Shown: positions 16,952 through 29,346, counted from the stretch's first letter. The stretch is DNA of 48,941 nucleotides from Phycisphaerales bacterium (GCA_003170415.1 PMZJ01000006.1:44935-93875); one strand, 5' to 3'. A program made the numbers and translations. Notes: generated by a model not told the origin, from the sequence alone.

Positions 16952-19033
16952 TTATAGCGAAATAACCTGCTCGGCAATCTGCTCAGGCACCTTCTCATAG
17001 CTGCACGGCTCCATCGTAAACGTGCCGCGCCCTGCCGTTGCGCTTCTTATCTCGCTGGAATACCCAAACATCTCAGACAAAGGCACTTTCGCGTCAATTG
17101 TACGGATTTTGCCGTGAATCCTGCAATCCGTAATAAATCCCCTTTTGGCAAGCAAGCTGGACTGCACCACCCCAAAATTGGCCTCCGGAACAACCACTTC
17201 AACCTTCATAACCGGCTCCAAAAGCACGGGGCCTGCCTTTTCGAGCGCTGCCTTAACCGCAATTGTTGCCGCCTGCTCAAATGCAATATCAGATGAATCC
17301 ACCGTATGATACGAACCGTCAATTAACGTAACTTTAACTCCCATAACGGGATAGCCCGCAAGTACCCCGGTCCCCATAGCATCCTCGACGCCTTTTTCAA
17401 CCGCCCCGACAAACTCCCTGGGCACCCTGTCGCCTCCCGCCTCGTTTACAAACTCTATATCACGGCTCCAATGCCCATCTTCGCCCAGCATCGGCTCCGC
17501 CCGTAAAATAACATGTCCATATTGCCCCCTGCCGCCGCTCTGGCGAACAAACTTGCCTTCCGACTCAGCGGGCTTTGTAATTGCCTCTTTGTAAGCCACC
17601 CGAGGCCTGCCTACCTTGATATCCAGCCCTTTTTCCTTCAGCAGCTTGTGCTGCAAAATCTCAAGGTGAAGCTCTCCCATCCCACTGATAACCATTTGCC
17701 CGGTTTCGTGGTCAACCTTCGATTCAAAAGTGGGATCCTCACGCCGCAAATCCGCGAGCGCTTCCCCAAGTTTATTCCTGTCCGCAGACGTCCGCGGCTC
17801 AATCGACATACTGATGACCGTCTGTGGAAACGTAATGCTCGCCAGCAGAACCGGATGCTTCGGGTCGCTCAGCGTGTCGCCCGTAATCGTATGCTTGGGA
17901 CCAACCACGGCAACTATATCGCCAGCGTGGGCTTCCTCAAGAATCTTGCGTTCGTTGGCGTGCATCTCGAATAGCCGCGTGATGTTTTCTTTCTTGTCGC
18001 GAGTAACGTTGAGCACCCTGCTGCCCGACTTTAATGTCCCCTGATATATCCTGATAAAATTCAGGTCCCCGTGCGGCTCGCTGACAATCTTAAAAGCAAG
18101 CGCGACTAAACTGGCTTCGGGGTCGCACTTGACCGTAATCTTCTTTTCCTCATCGCCGGGTGTATGGGCAACAATCGCGGGCCTTTCCAGCGGCGATGGT
18201 AAATACGCCACAACCCCATCCAACAGCCTTTGAACGCCGATATATTGCAATGCCGACCCGCAAAATACCGGGTGCAGTTTGTTGGCAATCGTCCCTTTTC
18301 TTATCGCCCTGTGAATCAACTCCTCATCTATCGGTTTATCGTGGACATATTTGTCCATCATTTCCTCATCGTGCTCGGCCGCATGCTCAAGCATCGTATG
18401 CCTGGCCTGTTCCGCCCTGCCGCGATATTTCTCCGGGATTTCAATTTCCTCGAAACTCGCCCCAAGTTTGTTCAGGTCGAAAATAACCGCGTGCATCTTA
18501 ACCAGGTCTATAATGCCGGTGAAACTGTCCGCCGCCCCTATAGGGAGCTGCAAAACAAGGGGATTGGCAACGAGTTTTTCCCTAATGCTATCAACGCTCA
18601 TTTCAAAGTCGGCGCCAACCTTGTCCATCTTGTTGATAAAGCAAAGACAGGGGACGCCGTATTTCTGTCCTTGTCTCCACACAGTCTCGCTTTGCGCCTG
18701 CACCCCTTCGCTGCCGTCGAAAACCATCAAGGCCCCGTCAAGCACTCTCAGCGACCTTTCGACCTCGGCCGTAAAATCAATATGCCCCGGCGTATCAATC
18801 AAATTAATTTCGGCGCCCTTCCACGGGAATCTTGTCGCCGCCGAAGTAATGGTAATCCCTCTTTTTTGCTCCTCCTCCAGATAGTCCATCACCGCCGTGC
18901 CTTCGTGCACCTCGCCCATTTTGTAGGTCTTGCCGGCATAATAAAGAATCCGCTCCGACACCGTCGTCTTCCCGGCGTCAATATGAGCGATAACCCCGAT
19001 ATTGCGCAACTTTTTAAGTTCGTCCCACATCAT
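16952..19033 (-). CDS. fusA: translation elongation factor G
   Basis: 693 residues from the ATG at 19033 (a second ATG follows directly). Translocase GTPase of protein synthesis. G domain motifs: AHIDAGKTT (P-loop), RGITITSAA (switch I), DTPGHIDF (G3), NKMDK (G4). Domains II to V follow, ending GRGTFTMEPCSYEKVP. The open frame extends 26 codons further upstream, but that stretch overlaps the intergenic terminator and is not conserved. It has a standard RGITI motif, in contrast to EF-Tu in this window. It is separated from rpsG by a strong terminator; no convincing promoter of its own was found in the 36 bases left after it. Confidence 0.98.
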   Translation of the reverse strand: MMWDELKKLRNIGVIAHIDAGKTTVSERILYYAGKTYKMGEVHEGTAVMDYLEEEQKRGITITSAATRFPWKGAEINLIDTPGHIDFTAEVERSLRVLDGALMVFDGSEGVQAQSETVWRQGQKYGVPCLCFINKMDKVGADFEMSVDSIREKLVANPLVLQLPIGAADSFTGIIDLVKMHAVIFDLNKLGASFEEIEIPEKYRGRAEQARHTMLEHAAEHDEEMMDKYVHDKPIDEELIHRAIRKGTIANKLHPVFCGSALQYIGVQRLLDGVVAYLPSPLERPAIVAHTPGDEEKKITVKCDPEASLVALAFKIVSEPHGDLNFIRIYQGTLKSGSRVLNVTRDKKENITRLFEMHANERKILEEAHAGDIVAVVGPKHTITGDTLSDPKHPVLLASITFPQTVISMSIEPRTSADRNKLGEALADLRREDPTFESKVDHETGQMVISGMGELHLEILQHKLLKEKGLDIKVGRPRVAYKEAITKPAESEGKFVRQSGGRGQYGHVILRAEPMLGEDGHWSRDIEFVNEAGGDRVPREFVGAVEKGVEDAMGTGVLAGYPVMGVKVTLIDGSYHTVDSSDIAFEQAATIAVKAALEKAGPVLLEPVMKVEVVVPEANFGVVQSSLLAKRGFITDCRIHGKIRTIDAKVPLSEMFGYSSEIRSATAGRGTFTMEPCSYEKVPEQIAEQVISL

Positions 19034-19069
19034 CTCAAATACACCACCGCAGCAAACACAAATAAGTAT

Positions 19070-19110
19070 AAAAAAAACTGCCACGGTTTTTGCCGCAAGG
19101 CACCGTGGCA
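19070..19110 (-). terminator. Strong intrinsic terminator between rpsG and fusA
   Basis: On the minus strand an eight-base-pair stem TGCCACGG / CCGTGGCA (19103-19110 with 19079-19086) encloses a small inner stem TGCC-TTGC-GGCA and is followed by G and eight T residues. It starts 17 bases after the rpsG stop codon. All elements of a Rho-independent terminator are present. Confidence 0.82.
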
Positions 19111-19126
19111 ATTCGAAACGCTCTTG

Positions 19127-19600
19127 CTACCACGCGAAATGAGCAAACGCCTTGTTGGCGTCCGCCATCTTGTGCACGTTCTCCCTCATCATCATTGCGC
19201 CGCCTTTTTTGTTGTAGGCCTCAAGCAGTTCCGCCGCAAGCCGCTCGCACATTGGTTTGCCCTTGGCGCCCCTGGAAGCGTCGAGTATCCATCGTATCGC
19301 AAGCGACTGCTGACGCCTTGAGCTTACCTGCATTGGGACCTGGTAACTTGCGCCGCCGACTCGCTTGCTGCGAACTTCAATCGCCGGCTTAACGTTATTT
19401 ACCGCGGCCTCAAAAATATCAATCGCCGGAGCGGCTTTTTCCTTCTCGGTTATGATGTCCATCGCATCGTAAAATATCCGCTGCGCAACGCTCTTTTTGC
19501 CTGCCCACATCAGGCAGTTAATAAATTTCCCCGCCAGCTTGTTGTTGTATTTGCCGTCGGGTCTCAAATGCTCTTTTGATGCCGTTGCTTTTTTTGCCAT
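19127..19600 (-). CDS. rpsG: 30S ribosomal protein S7
   Basis: 157 residues. Nucleates assembly of the small-subunit head; in E. coli it represses the str operon. Signatures: [23 protein letters not shown] (core [13 protein letters not shown]), [12 protein letters not shown] and [19 protein letters not shown] lies about 9 bases before the ATG. Followed by the intrinsic terminator described separately. Confidence 0.98.
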   Translation of the reverse strand: MAKKATASKEHLRPDGKYNNKLAGKFINCLMWAGKKSVAQRIFYDAMDIITEKEKAAPAIDIFEAAVNNVKPAIEVRSKRVGGASYQVPMQVSSRRQQSLAIRWILDASRGAKGKPMCERLAAELLEAYNKKGGAMMMRENVHKMADANKAFAHFAW

Positions 19601-19643
19601 TCTTGTATTCCTCGCTGCCTCTTACTCAAATCGTAACAGTAAA

Positions 19644-20015
19644 TTATTTGCCTTTCTTTGCCCCGTATTTGCTTCTGCCCTGCCTGCGGTTGGCGACGCC
19701 GGCACAATCCAGCACCCCGCGAATAATATGGTAACGAACTCCCGGCAAATCCCGCACCCTTCCGCCTCGTATCATTACCGTGCTGTGCTCCTGCAGGTTA
19801 TGGTCAATTCCCGGTATATAAGCCGTAACTTCTTTGCCGTCGGTCAGCCGAACACGCGCAACCTTCCGCAAAGCCGAATTCGGCTTCTTGGGCGTCATCG
19901 TCCGGACAATCAGACATACCCCTCGCTTCTGGGGTGAGCCGCTTATGTCCGACCGTCTTTTCTGACCCTTTGATTTGGCTCTCGGATTTCTTACCAACTG
20001 GTTCATTGTCGCCAT
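19644..20015 (-). CDS. rpsL: 30S ribosomal protein S12
   Basis: 123 residues from the ATG at 20015, giving [12 protein letters not shown], which matches the family N-terminus (PTINQLVR); the frame is open 47 codons further upstream but that overlaps rpoC. Decoding-centre protein. The [11 protein letters not shown] loop has both lysines (K42/K43 of E. coli) that change in streptomycin resistance, so it is wild type there; the [11 protein letters not shown] loop is also intact. 28 bases after rpoC. Confidence 0.98.
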   Translation of the reverse strand: MATMNQLVRNPRAKSKGQKRRSDISGSPQKRGVCLIVRTMTPKKPNSALRKVARVRLTDGKEVTAYIPGIDHNLQEHSTVMIRGGRVRDLPGVRYHIIRGVLDCAGVANRRQGRSKYGAKKGK

Positions 20016-20043
20016 AACTCTATCACTCCAACGTCTATAAAAA

Positions 20044-23000
20044 CTACTTAATGCCCAAGGCTTCCTTGACAGCCGCGTCCTTACGCGACTCAGCCGCCTT
20101 GGCATCTTCAATTTCACCGGCCTCTTTGAATTCCTTTGGCAACGGTGCCTCGGCAAGGTGCTTGATTTTCAATTCCAGATACGGCTTGAACGCCGTGCCC
20201 GCAGGTATCAAATGTCCAAGTATAACGTTTTCCTTCAAACCGCAGAGCTTGTCTATACTACCAGCTAACGACGCTTCAGTCAATATCTTAGTTGTCTGCT
20301 GGAAGCTGGCCGCGGCTATAAAGCTGTCCGAACGCAACGACGCCTTGGTAATACCCAAAAGCAGCGTCTTGGCGGTCGCCATCCTCGGTTTTTTGCCCTT
20401 CGCCGGCTCGCCGCCGATTGCCTCCAGCTTCTCGTTGATGGTCGCCAGCTTGGCCTTCTCGATAACCTGGCCTTCTTTAAGCTCGGTCGCCTCCCCAACA
20501 CTGGATACCTTGATGCTATCATTGAGCCGCGTGTTTTCCCCGCGGAACCCAAACTTATCAACCACTTCGCCGGGCAAAAACTCGCTGTCGCCTACCGACT
20601 CAATTTCAATCTTGCGCATCATCTGGGAGCAAATTATTTCGATGTGCTTATCGTTGATTGTCACGTTTTGCGAGCGGTACACGTTCTGAATTTCGCCTAT
20701 CAGGTATCTCTGCAGCGCCTCTTCGCCTTTAATCCGCAGAATATCGTGCGGCACCAGCGGGCCGTCGGTCAGCGTATCGCCCGCTTCCACTAAATCGCCG
20801 GTGTGAACGTTCAGATGCCTGTCACGCGGCACGTGGTGCTCTTTTTCCATTCCGGACTCGGAACGAATAATAATCGTCATCTTGCCTTTGCGCTTGTCGC
20901 TTTTTAGCTCAACGCGTCCGCTGATTTCCGCTATGGCCGCAGGGTCTTTGGGCTTGCGTGCCTCAAATACTTCCGTCACACGCGGCAATCCGCCCGTGAT
21001 GTCTTGCGTTCCGCCGGTGGCCCTCGGCTGATGAGCAAGCAACTGGCCCGCCTGGACCTGTTGGCCTTCCGTAACTTCTATTCTGGCGCCGGCAGGCAAA
21101 TAGTGTACATCGAGAATCTTGCCATCGGCGTCCTCTATCATAATCTGCGGATGCTTGTCGCCCTTGTGCTCGATTATGACGGGTTTGCCGGACTGTCCCT
21201 TGCGCTCTTCCTCAAACCGAATCGTCTCGCCGTCGATAACATCCACAAAACGAATCAAACCGGAAATCTCAGCCAATATCGGCGTGCGGTGCGGATCCCA
21301 CTCGAACAACATCGCCCCGCTCTTGACCTCTTCGCCGTCTTTGACTCTGACAATCGCTCCGTATGGAACCTTGAACTTGTCAAGCTCGCGGTCCTTGTCA
21401 TCCAAAATAGCGATTTCTCCGTTGCGTTTCAGGACAACCGCCCTCGAACTGCCGTCCTCAGCAACGAATGATACCGCGTTTATATCGCGATAGCTAATCT
21501 TGCCCGGCTGAGTCGCTTTCTGCTCGCGCTCCAGAATAGCGCGAGAGGCAATTCCGCCGGTGTGGAACGTCCGCAGTGTCAACTGTGTGCCCGGCTCGCC
21601 AATCGATTGCGCTGCTATAATCCCAACGGGCAGGCCTTCTTCGACAAGCTGCCCCGTGCTCATATCCCAGCCGTAACACTTCGCACACATGCCAAACGGG
21701 CTATCGCACGTCAGCGGACTTCTGACCCTGATTGCATCAAGCCCGAGCGCCTCAATTTTCACGGCCGCATCAGGCGTTATGACCTCGTTTTCACGGACAA
21801 TCATCTCATCGGTAATCGGGTTGCGGATGTTGTCCCTTGCGGTCCTGCCGATGATAAGCTGAGTCAAAGGCACATCAACCTGCTCGCCCCTGGCAACCGT
21901 GCTCTTGGTAATGCCCTGCAACGTCCCGCAATCACGCTCGGTAATTATCATATTCTGAGCCACGTCTATCAGCTTGCGCGTCAGATACCCGGAGTTGGCT
22001 GTTTTCAACGCCGTATCCGCAAGACCTTTTCTGGCGCCGTGCGTCGAGCTGAAATACTCAAGAACCGTCAATCCCTCGCGGAAATTTGACTTAATAGGCG
22101 TCTCGATAATCTCGCCGCTGGGTTTGGCCATAAGCGCTCGCATACCCGCAAGCTGCTGAATCTGGTCAACGCTGCCTCTGGCGCCCGAGATACTCATCAT
22201 ATAAATCGGATTCAAATGCGGCGAACCGTCTTCCTTCCTGTCCTCCTTGAGGCCCTTCATCATTTCACTGGTTACCGCCACACGGGCGTTGGTCCATGCG
22301 TCGATAACCTGGTTATACCGCTCGCCTTCGGTCAATACGCCGGCCTGATAGTTCTTTATTATCTTCTTGACCCGCTTTTCCGTCTCGTCAATAATGTCCT
22401 TCTTCTTGGGCGGAATCTTCAAATCCACCAAGCCGAAGCTAAGACCAGACAGAGTCGCGTGCCTGAACCCCTTTTCTTTTATCCTGTCTAACAAATCAAC
22501 CGTCGCCGCGCTGCCGGCAATCGCGTAACAATCGCTGATTACCTGGCTCAACGTCTTTTGTCCCATCGGCCAGTTATAGAAAGGCATCTTCGCAGGCAGA
22601 ATATCGTTGAAAATACATCTGCCCACAGTTGTCTCAACCACAACCGGCTTTGTAATTTCCTTATGCTTCAGGTCCCTTGCCCGCTCGCCTTCCTTAACAA
22701 CGGGCTTGGCAATCCGGACCTTGATTATGGCATGCAGGGCAATCCTGCCCATATCATAAGCAAGCATCGCCTCGAATGTGCCCGCAAATGCCTTGCCTTC
22801 GCCCTTTTGGCCCGCAAGCATACTGGTAAGATAGTAATTGCCCAGCACCATATCCTGCGAAGGACCGACCATCGGCGAGCCATTGGCCGGCGAGAAAATA
22901 TTGTTTGTCGTCATCATCAGCGTATGCGATTCGGTTTGGGCCTCCACGCTCAAAGGCAAATGCACCGCCATCTGGTCACCGTCGAAGTCGGCGTTGAACC

Positions 23001-24351
23001 CCTTGCAAGCCAGCGGGTGCAGCATTATCGCGTTGCCTTCCACCAGCACCGGTTCGAACGCTTGAACGCCCATCCTGTGCAAAGTCGGCGCTCGGTTAAG
23101 CAGCACCGGGTGCTCGTGAATCACCTCTTCCAGGATATCCCATATCTGCTCGCCTCGCCGCTCAATCATCTTCTTGGCGCTTTTGATGGTATCGGCCAGC
23201 CCGCTTTGCTTGAGCCGGCGGATAATGAACGGCTGATACAACTCCAGCGCAATCCGCTTCGGCAGCCCGCACTGATGCAATCTCATCGTCGGCCCTACAA
23301 CAATCACCGACCGGGCCGAATAATCAACTCGCTTGCCAAGCAGGTTCTCTCTGAATCGACCCTGCTTGCCCTTTATCATATCGCTCAAGCTCTTCAGCGG
23401 CCTGTTATTACTTCCCAGCACCGGCCTGCGGCATCTGCCGTTGTCCATCAGCGAATCCACCGCCTGCTGAAGCATTCTCTTTTCGTTGCGAATAATAACT
23501 TCCGGCGCATTCAGGTCCATCAGCTTTTTCAGCCGGTTGTTACGATTGATTATGCGCCTGTAAAGGTCGTTCAAATCACTGGTCGCAAAATTGCCGCTCT
23601 CCAGAAGCACCAAAGGACGCAAATCAGGCGGGATAACAGGAATCACTTCAAGCACCATCCACTCCGCCTTGTTGCTGCTGTTCTTTATCGCGTCAATCGT
23701 CTTGAGACGCTTGCTCAAATCCTTCATCCGCTGGACGCTGCTGGTCTTGCTTATCGCGGTCCGCAACTCCGTGCTGATGGCCTCCAGATCAAGCCGGGTC
23801 AGCAGGGTCTTTATCGCCTCGCCACCCATCAACGCCTTGAAACTGTTGCCGTACTTGGTGGCCGCGTCGCGGTATTCATCCTCGGTAAACAATTGCCCAA
23901 GTTTGAGCGGGCTTTGCCCGGGGTCAGTAACTAAATAATCCTGATAATAGATTACCTTCTCAAGGTCCGACCCTTTCATTCCCAGAACTGTCCCTAACTG
24001 GTTCGGAACGGCCTTGAAAAACCATATATGAAGGCATGGAGCCGCAAGATTGATATGCCCCATCCTTTTGCGGCGAACCCTGCTATGCGTAACTTTCACG
24101 CCGCAGCGGTCGCAGATTATTCCCTTATACTTCGTTCCCTTGTACTTGCCGCACGCGCATTCCCAGTCCCGCTCAGGCCCGAATATCCGTTCGCAGAAAA
24201 GCCCGTCCTTCTCCGGCCTGTACGTCCGGTAGTTGATTGTCTCGGGCTTGCGAACCTCGCCGAACGACCAGCTGCGAATATCATTTGGACCGGCAAGCGA
24301 AATCTTGACCGAACCGTAATCGTTTATCCGATCATAGATATTGCTTATCAT
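20044..24351 (-). CDS. rpoC: DNA-directed RNA polymerase subunit beta'
   Basis: 1435 residues. N-terminal zinc site with [13 protein letters not shown] and CDRCG; the catalytic magnesium loop [12 protein letters not shown] is intact; the second zinc site ([14 protein letters not shown]) and the trigger-loop region around [19 protein letters not shown] (core [13 protein letters not shown]) are present. The C-terminal lobe ends with [17 protein letters not shown]. Length and architecture are those of the usual single-chain subunit. GGAG lies about 10 bases before the ATG. 88 bases after rpoB. Confidence 0.99.
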   Translation of the reverse strand: MISNIYDRINDYGSVKISLAGPNDIRSWSFGEVRKPETINYRTYRPEKDGLFCERIFGPERDWECACGKYKGTKYKGIICDRCGVKVTHSRVRRKRMGHINLAAPCLHIWFFKAVPNQLGTVLGMKGSDLEKVIYYQDYLVTDPGQSPLKLGQLFTEDEYRDAATKYGNSFKALMGGEAIKTLLTRLDLEAISTELRTAISKTSSVQRMKDLSKRLKTIDAIKNSSNKAEWMVLEVIPVIPPDLRPLVLLESGNFATSDLNDLYRRIINRNNRLKKLMDLNAPEVIIRNEKRMLQQAVDSLMDNGRCRRPVLGSNNRPLKSLSDMIKGKQGRFRENLLGKRVDYSARSVIVVGPTMRLHQCGLPKRIALELYQPFIIRRLKQSGLADTIKSAKKMIERRGEQIWDILEEVIHEHPVLLNRAPTLHRMGVQAFEPVLVEGNAIMLHPLACKGFNADFDGDQMAVHLPLSVEAQTESHTLMMTTNNIFSPANGSPMVGPSQDMVLGNYYLTSMLAGQKGEGKAFAGTFEAMLAYDMGRIALHAIIKVRIAKPVVKEGERARDLKHKEITKPVVVETTVGRCIFNDILPAKMPFYNWPMGQKTLSQVISDCYAIAGSAATVDLLDRIKEKGFRHATLSGLSFGLVDLKIPPKKKDIIDETEKRVKKIIKNYQAGVLTEGERYNQVIDAWTNARVAVTSEMMKGLKEDRKEDGSPHLNPIYMMSISGARGSVDQIQQLAGMRALMAKPSGEIIETPIKSNFREGLTVLEYFSSTHGARKGLADTALKTANSGYLTRKLIDVAQNMIITERDCGTLQGITKSTVARGEQVDVPLTQLIIGRTARDNIRNPITDEMIVRENEVITPDAAVKIEALGLDAIRVRSPLTCDSPFGMCAKCYGWDMSTGQLVEEGLPVGIIAAQSIGEPGTQLTLRTFHTGGIASRAILEREQKATQPGKISYRDINAVSFVAEDGSSRAVVLKRNGEIAILDDKDRELDKFKVPYGAIVRVKDGEEVKSGAMLFEWDPHRTPILAEISGLIRFVDVIDGETIRFEEERKGQSGKPVIIEHKGDKHPQIMIEDADGKILDVHYLPAGARIEVTEGQQVQAGQLLAHQPRATGGTQDITGGLPRVTEVFEARKPKDPAAIAEISGRVELKSDKRKGKMTIIIRSESGMEKEHHVPRDRHLNVHTGDLVEAGDTLTDGPLVPHDILRIKGEEALQRYLIGEIQNVYRSQNVTINDKHIEIICSQMMRKIEIESVGDSEFLPGEVVDKFGFRGENTRLNDSIKVSSVGEATELKEGQVIEKAKLATINEKLEAIGGEPAKGKKPRMATAKTLLLGITKASLRSDSFIAAASFQQTTKILTEASLAGSIDKLCGLKENVILGHLIPAGTAFKPYLELKIKHLAEAPLPKEFKEAGEIEDAKAAESRKDAAVKEALGIK

Positions 24352-24371
24352 TTATCTCTGGCTCCTTTTTG

Positions 24372-24386
24372 TCCGCCCGTGGCGGA
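24372..24386 (-). other. Small perfect hairpin in the rpoB-rpoC spacer
   Basis: TCCGCC and GGCGGA pair around a three-base loop about 20 bases upstream of the rpoC start. No T-run follows on the minus strand, so it is not a terminator. It could be a processing or translation-control hairpin; this is a guess. Confidence 0.3.
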
Positions 24387-24439
24387 AACAACCCTATTGC
24401 CCATATAACCAACAACGATCTCGCGACCGCCTGTCGAAT

Positions 24440-27400
24440 TTACAAAACAGTATTTCCCAGCCGCTTCTTCTCAAGCTGGATGTTCAAACCCAGCCCTCTT
24501 ATTTCATTGCACAGCACGTCAAATGAAAGCGGCGTCCCCGCTTCGAGGGTGTTGCGTCCCTTAACCATCGACTCGTATATCTTGGTCCGGCCCTCAACGT
24601 CGTCGCTCTTGACGGTCAACATTTCCTGCAGCGTATAAGCCGCACCATAACCCTCCAAAGCCCATACTTCCATTTCGCCGAACCTCTGTCCGCCCGTCCG
24701 TGCCTTGCCGCCTAACGGCTGCTGAGTTATCAAACTGTATGGACCCGTCGAACGCGCGTGAATCTTGTCGTCCACCAGGTGATGCAGCTTCATTATATAA
24801 ATGTATCCAATCGTCGCCTGCTGGTCGAACGGCTCGCCCGTCCGCCCGTCATACAACTGCGTCTTCAGCGACTTGGGAACCTTAACGAAAAGCTCTTCAT
24901 CGGAGGGCGCCTGATTCGCCTTTTCAAGCTCAACCTTTCGCCGGCTCATTAATTCATTGGCCTCTCCGGTCAGTTGCTCGATGTCCTGCTCCTTGGCGCC
25001 GTCGAAAACAGGCGTAACCGCCGTAAATCCCAATACCTTAGCCACCCAGCCGAGGTGCGTCTCAAGAATCTGCCCTACGTTCATTCTGCTCGGCACCCCC
25101 AGCGGGTTGAGCAGTATGTCAAGCGACGTGCCATCCTCAAGGAACGGCATATCCTCTTCGGGCAATATCTTCGCAATAACGCCCTTGTTGCCGTGGCGAC
25201 CCGCAATCTTGTCTCCAATCGACATAGTCCGCTTGGTCGCTACATACACCTTGACCATTTCTATCACGCCGCTGGGCAGCTCGTCGCCGTGCTTCAGCCG
25301 TTCAATACGCCGTTTGCCTTCCTCCTCAAGGGCCTTGATTTTCTCAAGGAACTTGTCCACAAGTTTTTCCACCTTTTCACGCATCGCGGCCGGCTTGACC
25401 CATTTGAGGTCCCAGTTGGCAACCTGTTCGTAAACGACCTCGTCATCCTCGCTGACACCGACTTTCTGTCTGCTGGACGGGTCAATAATATCGACCTCGA
25501 ACTTCTCATGAATCGCGGCCACCATTTGCCTGAATATCACGCACTGCTTCGCCCTTACGTCCTTTTCGAACTCTCTTATCTGGGCATTCAGCGCCTTTTT
25601 GCCTTCCTCGCCGCCTGCTCCCCGCCGCACAAACCGCTCGGTTTTGATTACAACCCCTTCATAACCATTGGGCAGTTCAAGTGAATCGTTCTTCACGTCT
25701 TCGCCTGCCCTGCCGAATATCGCGTGCAGCAGTTTTTCTTCCGGCGTAAGCTCGGTCTTGCCCTTCGGCACAACCTTACCCACCAGAATATCGCCAGGCT
25801 GTACCCTCGTGCCCTCGAATACCACGCCATGCTCATCAAGATTACGCAACGCCTTTTCGCTGACATTTGGAATATCGCCGGTAAATTCCTCCTTGCCCAG
25901 CGGAGTTTCGCGTATCTCAGCGTCAAACTCATTGATATGAATGCTTGTGAAACTGTCGTTCTTGACTAACCGCTCACTGACAATTATCGCGTCCTCGAAG
26001 TTGAACCCCTCGTAAGACATAAAACCAACCAGCAGGTTTCTGCCCAGGGCCAGCACGCCCTGGACAGTACCCCCGCCGTCGGCCAGCGTCTGGTCCTTCT
26101 CAACCTTCTGTCCCAGCTTTACAACCGGCTTTTGATTAAGACACGTCCGCTCGTTTAATCCGAAGTACTTCTCCAGTTTATATTCATCCGTATGATTGAT
26201 GACAACCTTGGTGGCATCGACCGCGGTAACCGTTCCCGCTTTTTGTGCACGAACAGCCATACTTGAATACCGTCCCGCCATCTCCTCCATACCCGTCTGT
26301 ACCAGAGGCGGCTCGCACCTCAGTAAAGGCACCGCCTGCCGTTGCATATTCGAACCCATCAGCGCTCTGTTTGCGTCATCGTGTTCGAGGAATGGTATCA
26401 GCGCAGCCGACAAACCCACAATCTGCTTGGGCGAGACGTCAACGTAGTTGACCTCCTCGTGCGAGACCTGTGCAAGCTCCCCTCGCTGTCGTGCCAGCGC
26501 CATCCCCTCGCGTATCTTGCCCGTCTCAGGTTCCACCGCGCTGGGCGGAGCGAATATCGCCTTCATTTCCTCATCTGCCCGCAGGAAGACAACATTATTA
26601 GTTACCTTGCCCTTTTCGACCTTGTAATAAGGCGACAGCAGAAAACCGTATTCGTCAACAGTGGCGAATATCGCTAATGAGCTGATAAGACCGATGTTTG
26701 TACCTTCAGGCGTCTCAACCGGGCATATCCTACCATAGTGGCTGATATGCACGTCGCGGACCTCGAAGCCCGCGCGTCTTCTGTTCAACCCGCCGGGTCC
26801 AAGCGCCGACAATCGTCTCTCGTGCGTCAACTGGCTCAGCGCATTGGTCTGGTCCACTATCTGGCTCAACTCTCCGCGCCCGAAGAAAAAGTTGATGCTG
26901 CTCGACACGCTCTTCGAGTTGACCAGGTCCGCTATCCGCAGGGGCTGCTCGCCTTCCTTCATCGTGCTCATTCGTTCCTGCACGGTCTTGCGAAGTTTCA
27001 AAAGCCCTTTGCGAATTTCGCCGCCTGCTAATTCATCTATTGTCCTTAACCGACGATTACCCAAATGGTCAATATCGTCAACCTCGCCCTTGTTATTCCG
27101 CAGCCCGATTATGTAATTCACCGCATTGATGAAGTCCTCGGCCCGCAGCGTCATCTCGGTTTCGCCGACGTTTTGCCCGAACTTGCGGTTCAGCCGGAAC
27201 CTGCCAACCTTGCCCAGCCGATACCGGTTTACGTCAAAGAACTTCTCATCGAAAAATTGCTTGGCCTTCTCCTGGTTGGCCGGATTACCGGGCCGCAACC
27301 TGACGTAAAACTTCAACAACGCCTGCTCGTGACTCTTGCAGTCATCTTCCGCAAGCGTATTGAAAACCAGCGCGTCACACGACCCTTCGACGACCTCTAT

Positions 27401-28198
27401 TTTCTTTATTTCGCTTTGCTGAATAATCGAAACCTTGTCGCCGATTTGTGCGCCTGCCTTTACGATTATCTCGCCGCTTTCGGTATCGACGATGTCGCGC
27501 ACCACCCACATATCAGGCGTCAGCTTGTTCTTCTGGACCTCTTTGGTCTCGTAGAACCGCCTGATTATCTGTTCGGTTTCACTGAAATCGGCACTTAATG
27601 CCCGCAGGAAAATCGTCGCGGGAATCTTGCTCGACTGGTCGATTTTTACAACCAGTACGTCCTTGTGCGTAACGCTTATCTCTATCCAGCTTCCGCGTTC
27701 CGGGATAATTCTGCCGCCGTGCAATATGCGGTCGCCTTCCTTGCTCTCGACCAGAAAATCAACGCCGGGGCTTCTGTGCAACTGGCTTACGATAACCCGC
27801 TCGGCGCCGTTGATGACAAACTCGCCGCCGCCTATCATCACGGGTATCTCGCCCAGGTATATCGCCTGCTCAGCTATGTCCTGCCCGTCCTTGTTGCGAA
27901 GCCGGCAGGTTATCTTCAGGGGATACCCGTATGTCAGACGCAACTGCCGGCACTCGTTTACGTTGTACCGGGGCTGCTCAAGCTCATAAAAAAGATACTC
28001 CAGTATTGTCCCCTTGTCGTAGCTCTCTACCGGAAAGGTTTCGCGAAACAACTCTTCCAGTCCCTTGCGAGCACGCTTCGTCGGGGCGACGTCCCTTTGC
28101 AGAAACTCGTCGTAGCCCTTCCTCTGTATGACCACAAGGTCAGGGATTGCAACCTTCTCTCGCATTTTGCCGAAATTACGAACTTTCAATTCAGCCAT
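24440..28198 (-). CDS. rpoB: DNA-directed RNA polymerase subunit beta
   Basis: 1252 residues. Recognised by [36 protein letters not shown] and [17 protein letters not shown], and by the C-terminal [19 protein letters not shown] (core [15 protein letters not shown]). The rifampicin pocket keeps the residues equivalent to E. coli Q513, D516, H526 and S531, so no resistance change is visible. A poor ribosome binding site precedes the ATG; coupling to upstream genes is possible. Next to rpoC as in nearly all bacteria. Confidence 0.99.
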   Translation of the reverse strand: MAELKVRNFGKMREKVAIPDLVVIQRKGYDEFLQRDVAPTKRARKGLEELFRETFPVESYDKGTILEYLFYELEQPRYNVNECRQLRLTYGYPLKITCRLRNKDGQDIAEQAIYLGEIPVMIGGGEFVINGAERVIVSQLHRSPGVDFLVESKEGDRILHGGRIIPERGSWIEISVTHKDVLVVKIDQSSKIPATIFLRALSADFSETEQIIRRFYETKEVQKNKLTPDMWVVRDIVDTESGEIIVKAGAQIGDKVSIIQQSEIKKIEVVEGSCDALVFNTLAEDDCKSHEQALLKFYVRLRPGNPANQEKAKQFFDEKFFDVNRYRLGKVGRFRLNRKFGQNVGETEMTLRAEDFINAVNYIIGLRNNKGEVDDIDHLGNRRLRTIDELAGGEIRKGLLKLRKTVQERMSTMKEGEQPLRIADLVNSKSVSSSINFFFGRGELSQIVDQTNALSQLTHERRLSALGPGGLNRRRAGFEVRDVHISHYGRICPVETPEGTNIGLISSLAIFATVDEYGFLLSPYYKVEKGKVTNNVVFLRADEEMKAIFAPPSAVEPETGKIREGMALARQRGELAQVSHEEVNYVDVSPKQIVGLSAALIPFLEHDDANRALMGSNMQRQAVPLLRCEPPLVQTGMEEMAGRYSSMAVRAQKAGTVTAVDATKVVINHTDEYKLEKYFGLNERTCLNQKPVVKLGQKVEKDQTLADGGGTVQGVLALGRNLLVGFMSYEGFNFEDAIIVSERLVKNDSFTSIHINEFDAEIRETPLGKEEFTGDIPNVSEKALRNLDEHGVVFEGTRVQPGDILVGKVVPKGKTELTPEEKLLHAIFGRAGEDVKNDSLELPNGYEGVVIKTERFVRRGAGGEEGKKALNAQIREFEKDVRAKQCVIFRQMVAAIHEKFEVDIIDPSSRQKVGVSEDDEVVYEQVANWDLKWVKPAAMREKVEKLVDKFLEKIKALEEEGKRRIERLKHGDELPSGVIEMVKVYVATKRTMSIGDKIAGRHGNKGVIAKILPEEDMPFLEDGTSLDILLNPLGVPSRMNVGQILETHLGWVAKVLGFTAVTPVFDGAKEQDIEQLTGEANELMSRRKVELEKANQAPSDEELFVKVPKSLKTQLYDGRTGEPFDQQATIGYIYIMKLHHLVDDKIHARSTGPYSLITQQPLGGKARTGGQRFGEMEVWALEGYGAAYTLQEMLTVKSDDVEGRTKIYESMVKGRNTLEAGTPLSFDVLCNEIRGLGLNIQLEKKRLGNTVL

Positions 28199-28278
28199 TT
28201 TTCAGTCCCGAATTAAACGGCAACTTTTACACTGCCCGATTATTGTCTTTAGCCCTCTTCGGGGCACACTTGCATCCG

Positions 28279-28686
28279 TTAGGCGATTTCTACCGTTGCT
28301 CCCGCGCTTTCGAGCTGCTTCTTGGCGGCCTCCGCCTCATCCTTGCTTACGCCGGTTTTGACCGACTTGGGAGCGCCATCAACCAGGTCCTTCGCTTCTT
28401 TGAGGCCCAGTGCTGTCAATGCTCTGACTTCCTTGATGACCTGAATCTTCTTTTCGCCGACTACCTTGAGGATAACGTCAAACATCGTCTTCTCAGGGGC
28501 CGCCTCAGCCGCTGCTGCCGGGCCGGCCATCATTACCGCGCCGCCCGCCGCCGGCTCTATGCCGTACTCCTCTTTAAGATAATCGCCAAGCTCCTTGGCC
28601 TGCATCAGCGTCAGTTTGACTATCGCGTCGCCAAGTTTCTTTGTTTCGTCGCTCCAGCTTTTCGCCTGTTTTGTTTCTTCTGACAT
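28279..28686 (-). CDS. rplL: 50S ribosomal protein L7/L12
   Basis: 135 residues. Stalk protein that recruits and stimulates translational GTPases. The N-terminal dimerisation region (about 10-45, [16 protein letters not shown]) is followed by an Ala/Gly/Pro/Met hinge and the C-terminal domain with [20 protein letters not shown] and [11 protein letters not shown]. About ten residues longer at the N-terminus than E. coli L12. AGGAG lies 10 bases before the ATG. Confidence 0.98.
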   Translation of the reverse strand: MSEETKQAKSWSDETKKLGDAIVKLTLMQAKELGDYLKEEYGIEPAAGGAVMMAGPAAAAEAAPEKTMFDVILKVVGEKKIQVIKEVRALTALGLKEAKDLVDGAPKSVKTGVSKDEAEAAKKQLESAGATVEIA

Positions 28687-28724
28687 GTTCGTTGAACTCC
28701 TATATCGAATTGCTCGATGGTAGC

Positions 28725-28742
28725 CGGGACTACGCCGTCCCG
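28725..28742 (-). other. Hairpin in the rplJ-rplL spacer
   Basis: In the 117-base gap between rplJ and rplL, CGGGAC and GTCCCG form a six-pair stem around a six-base loop. No terminator T-run follows. Unequal expression of L10 and L12 is known in other bacteria, and a hairpin here could take part; that is inference. Confidence 0.25.
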
Positions 28743-28803
28743 TTTAACTCCCTCACTCGGAGGCAGCCACCTGAGCCGTTTATGTTCGTTTTTAAGATAC
28801 CCC

Positions 28804-29346
28804 TTATGCGGCCTGCTTGTCCGCGCTTTCGCCTTTGTCCACAATCGTCTTTATGCAACCGGCTATTCTTCCGGCAGGTCCGCCAATCGCCCCGGCCAAT
28901 CTCGCCGCCGGCGACTTGGCTAACATAATAATCCTACCCTGCAATTCCACCCGGCTCGGCATCTTCGAAAGCCCCTCGGCGCCCTTGCTGTCCAGAGTAT
29001 CGCCTTCAAGATATGCGCCTTTTATATGAATCGCCGGCACCTTGCCAACCCAGTTGCTCAGTTCCTTGGCCGTATCAACTATGCTGTCGCCGCCATAAGC
29101 AACCACGCAAGGTCCCATGAAAAGCGACCCCGCCGACTCCATCTTCAAATTCACCAGCGCCCTTTTCATAAGGGCGTTCTTGACAACCAAAAGCTTAATG
29201 CCTTTGCTCTTGAGCGCCCCTCGCATCACGTTATTCTCAACGCCGTCAACTCCCTGCGTGCTGATAACGATAAAATCGGTAACCTTTTCGTTAGCGATTC
29301 TTTTTTCCAGCTCTGAACACAGTAAATCTTTTACGAACTTGCTCAT
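28804..29346 (-). CDS. rplJ: 50S ribosomal protein L10
   Basis: 180 residues. Base of the L7/L12 stalk; with L12 it represses its own mRNA leader in E. coli. N-terminal rRNA-binding part with [19 protein letters not shown] and [13 protein letters not shown], and the C-terminal helix that carries L12 dimers. AGGTG lies 5 bases before the ATG. The 76-base space before it contains a CGCAG/CTGCG hairpin that could belong to an L10 leader. Confidence 0.97.
   Translation of the reverse strand: MSKFVKDLLCSELEKRIANEKVTDFIVISTQGVDGVENNVMRGALKSKGIKLLVVKNALMKRALVNLKMESAGSLFMGPCVVAYGGDSIVDTAKELSNWVGKVPAIHIKGAYLEGDTLDSKGAEGLSKMPSRVELQGRIIMLAKSPAARLAGAIGGPAGRIAGCIKTIVDKGESADKQAA

Noticed and set aside
19034-19111. 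26-residue hydrophobic N-terminal extension of EF-G
   Set aside because: Looks like a signal peptide, but it overlaps the terminator and EF-G is cytosolic; ATG at 19033 fits the family.
18230-19321. 363-codon plus-strand frame
   Set aside because: Antisense to fusA and rpsG; no family resemblance.
22558-23934. 458-codon plus-strand frame
   Set aside because: Antisense to rpoC; the composition (His/Arg/Gln-rich) is that of a shadow frame.
28199-28278. rplL-rpoB spacer hairpin (GCCC/GGGC)
   Set aside because: Only four to five pairs and no T-run; too weak to call an attenuator.
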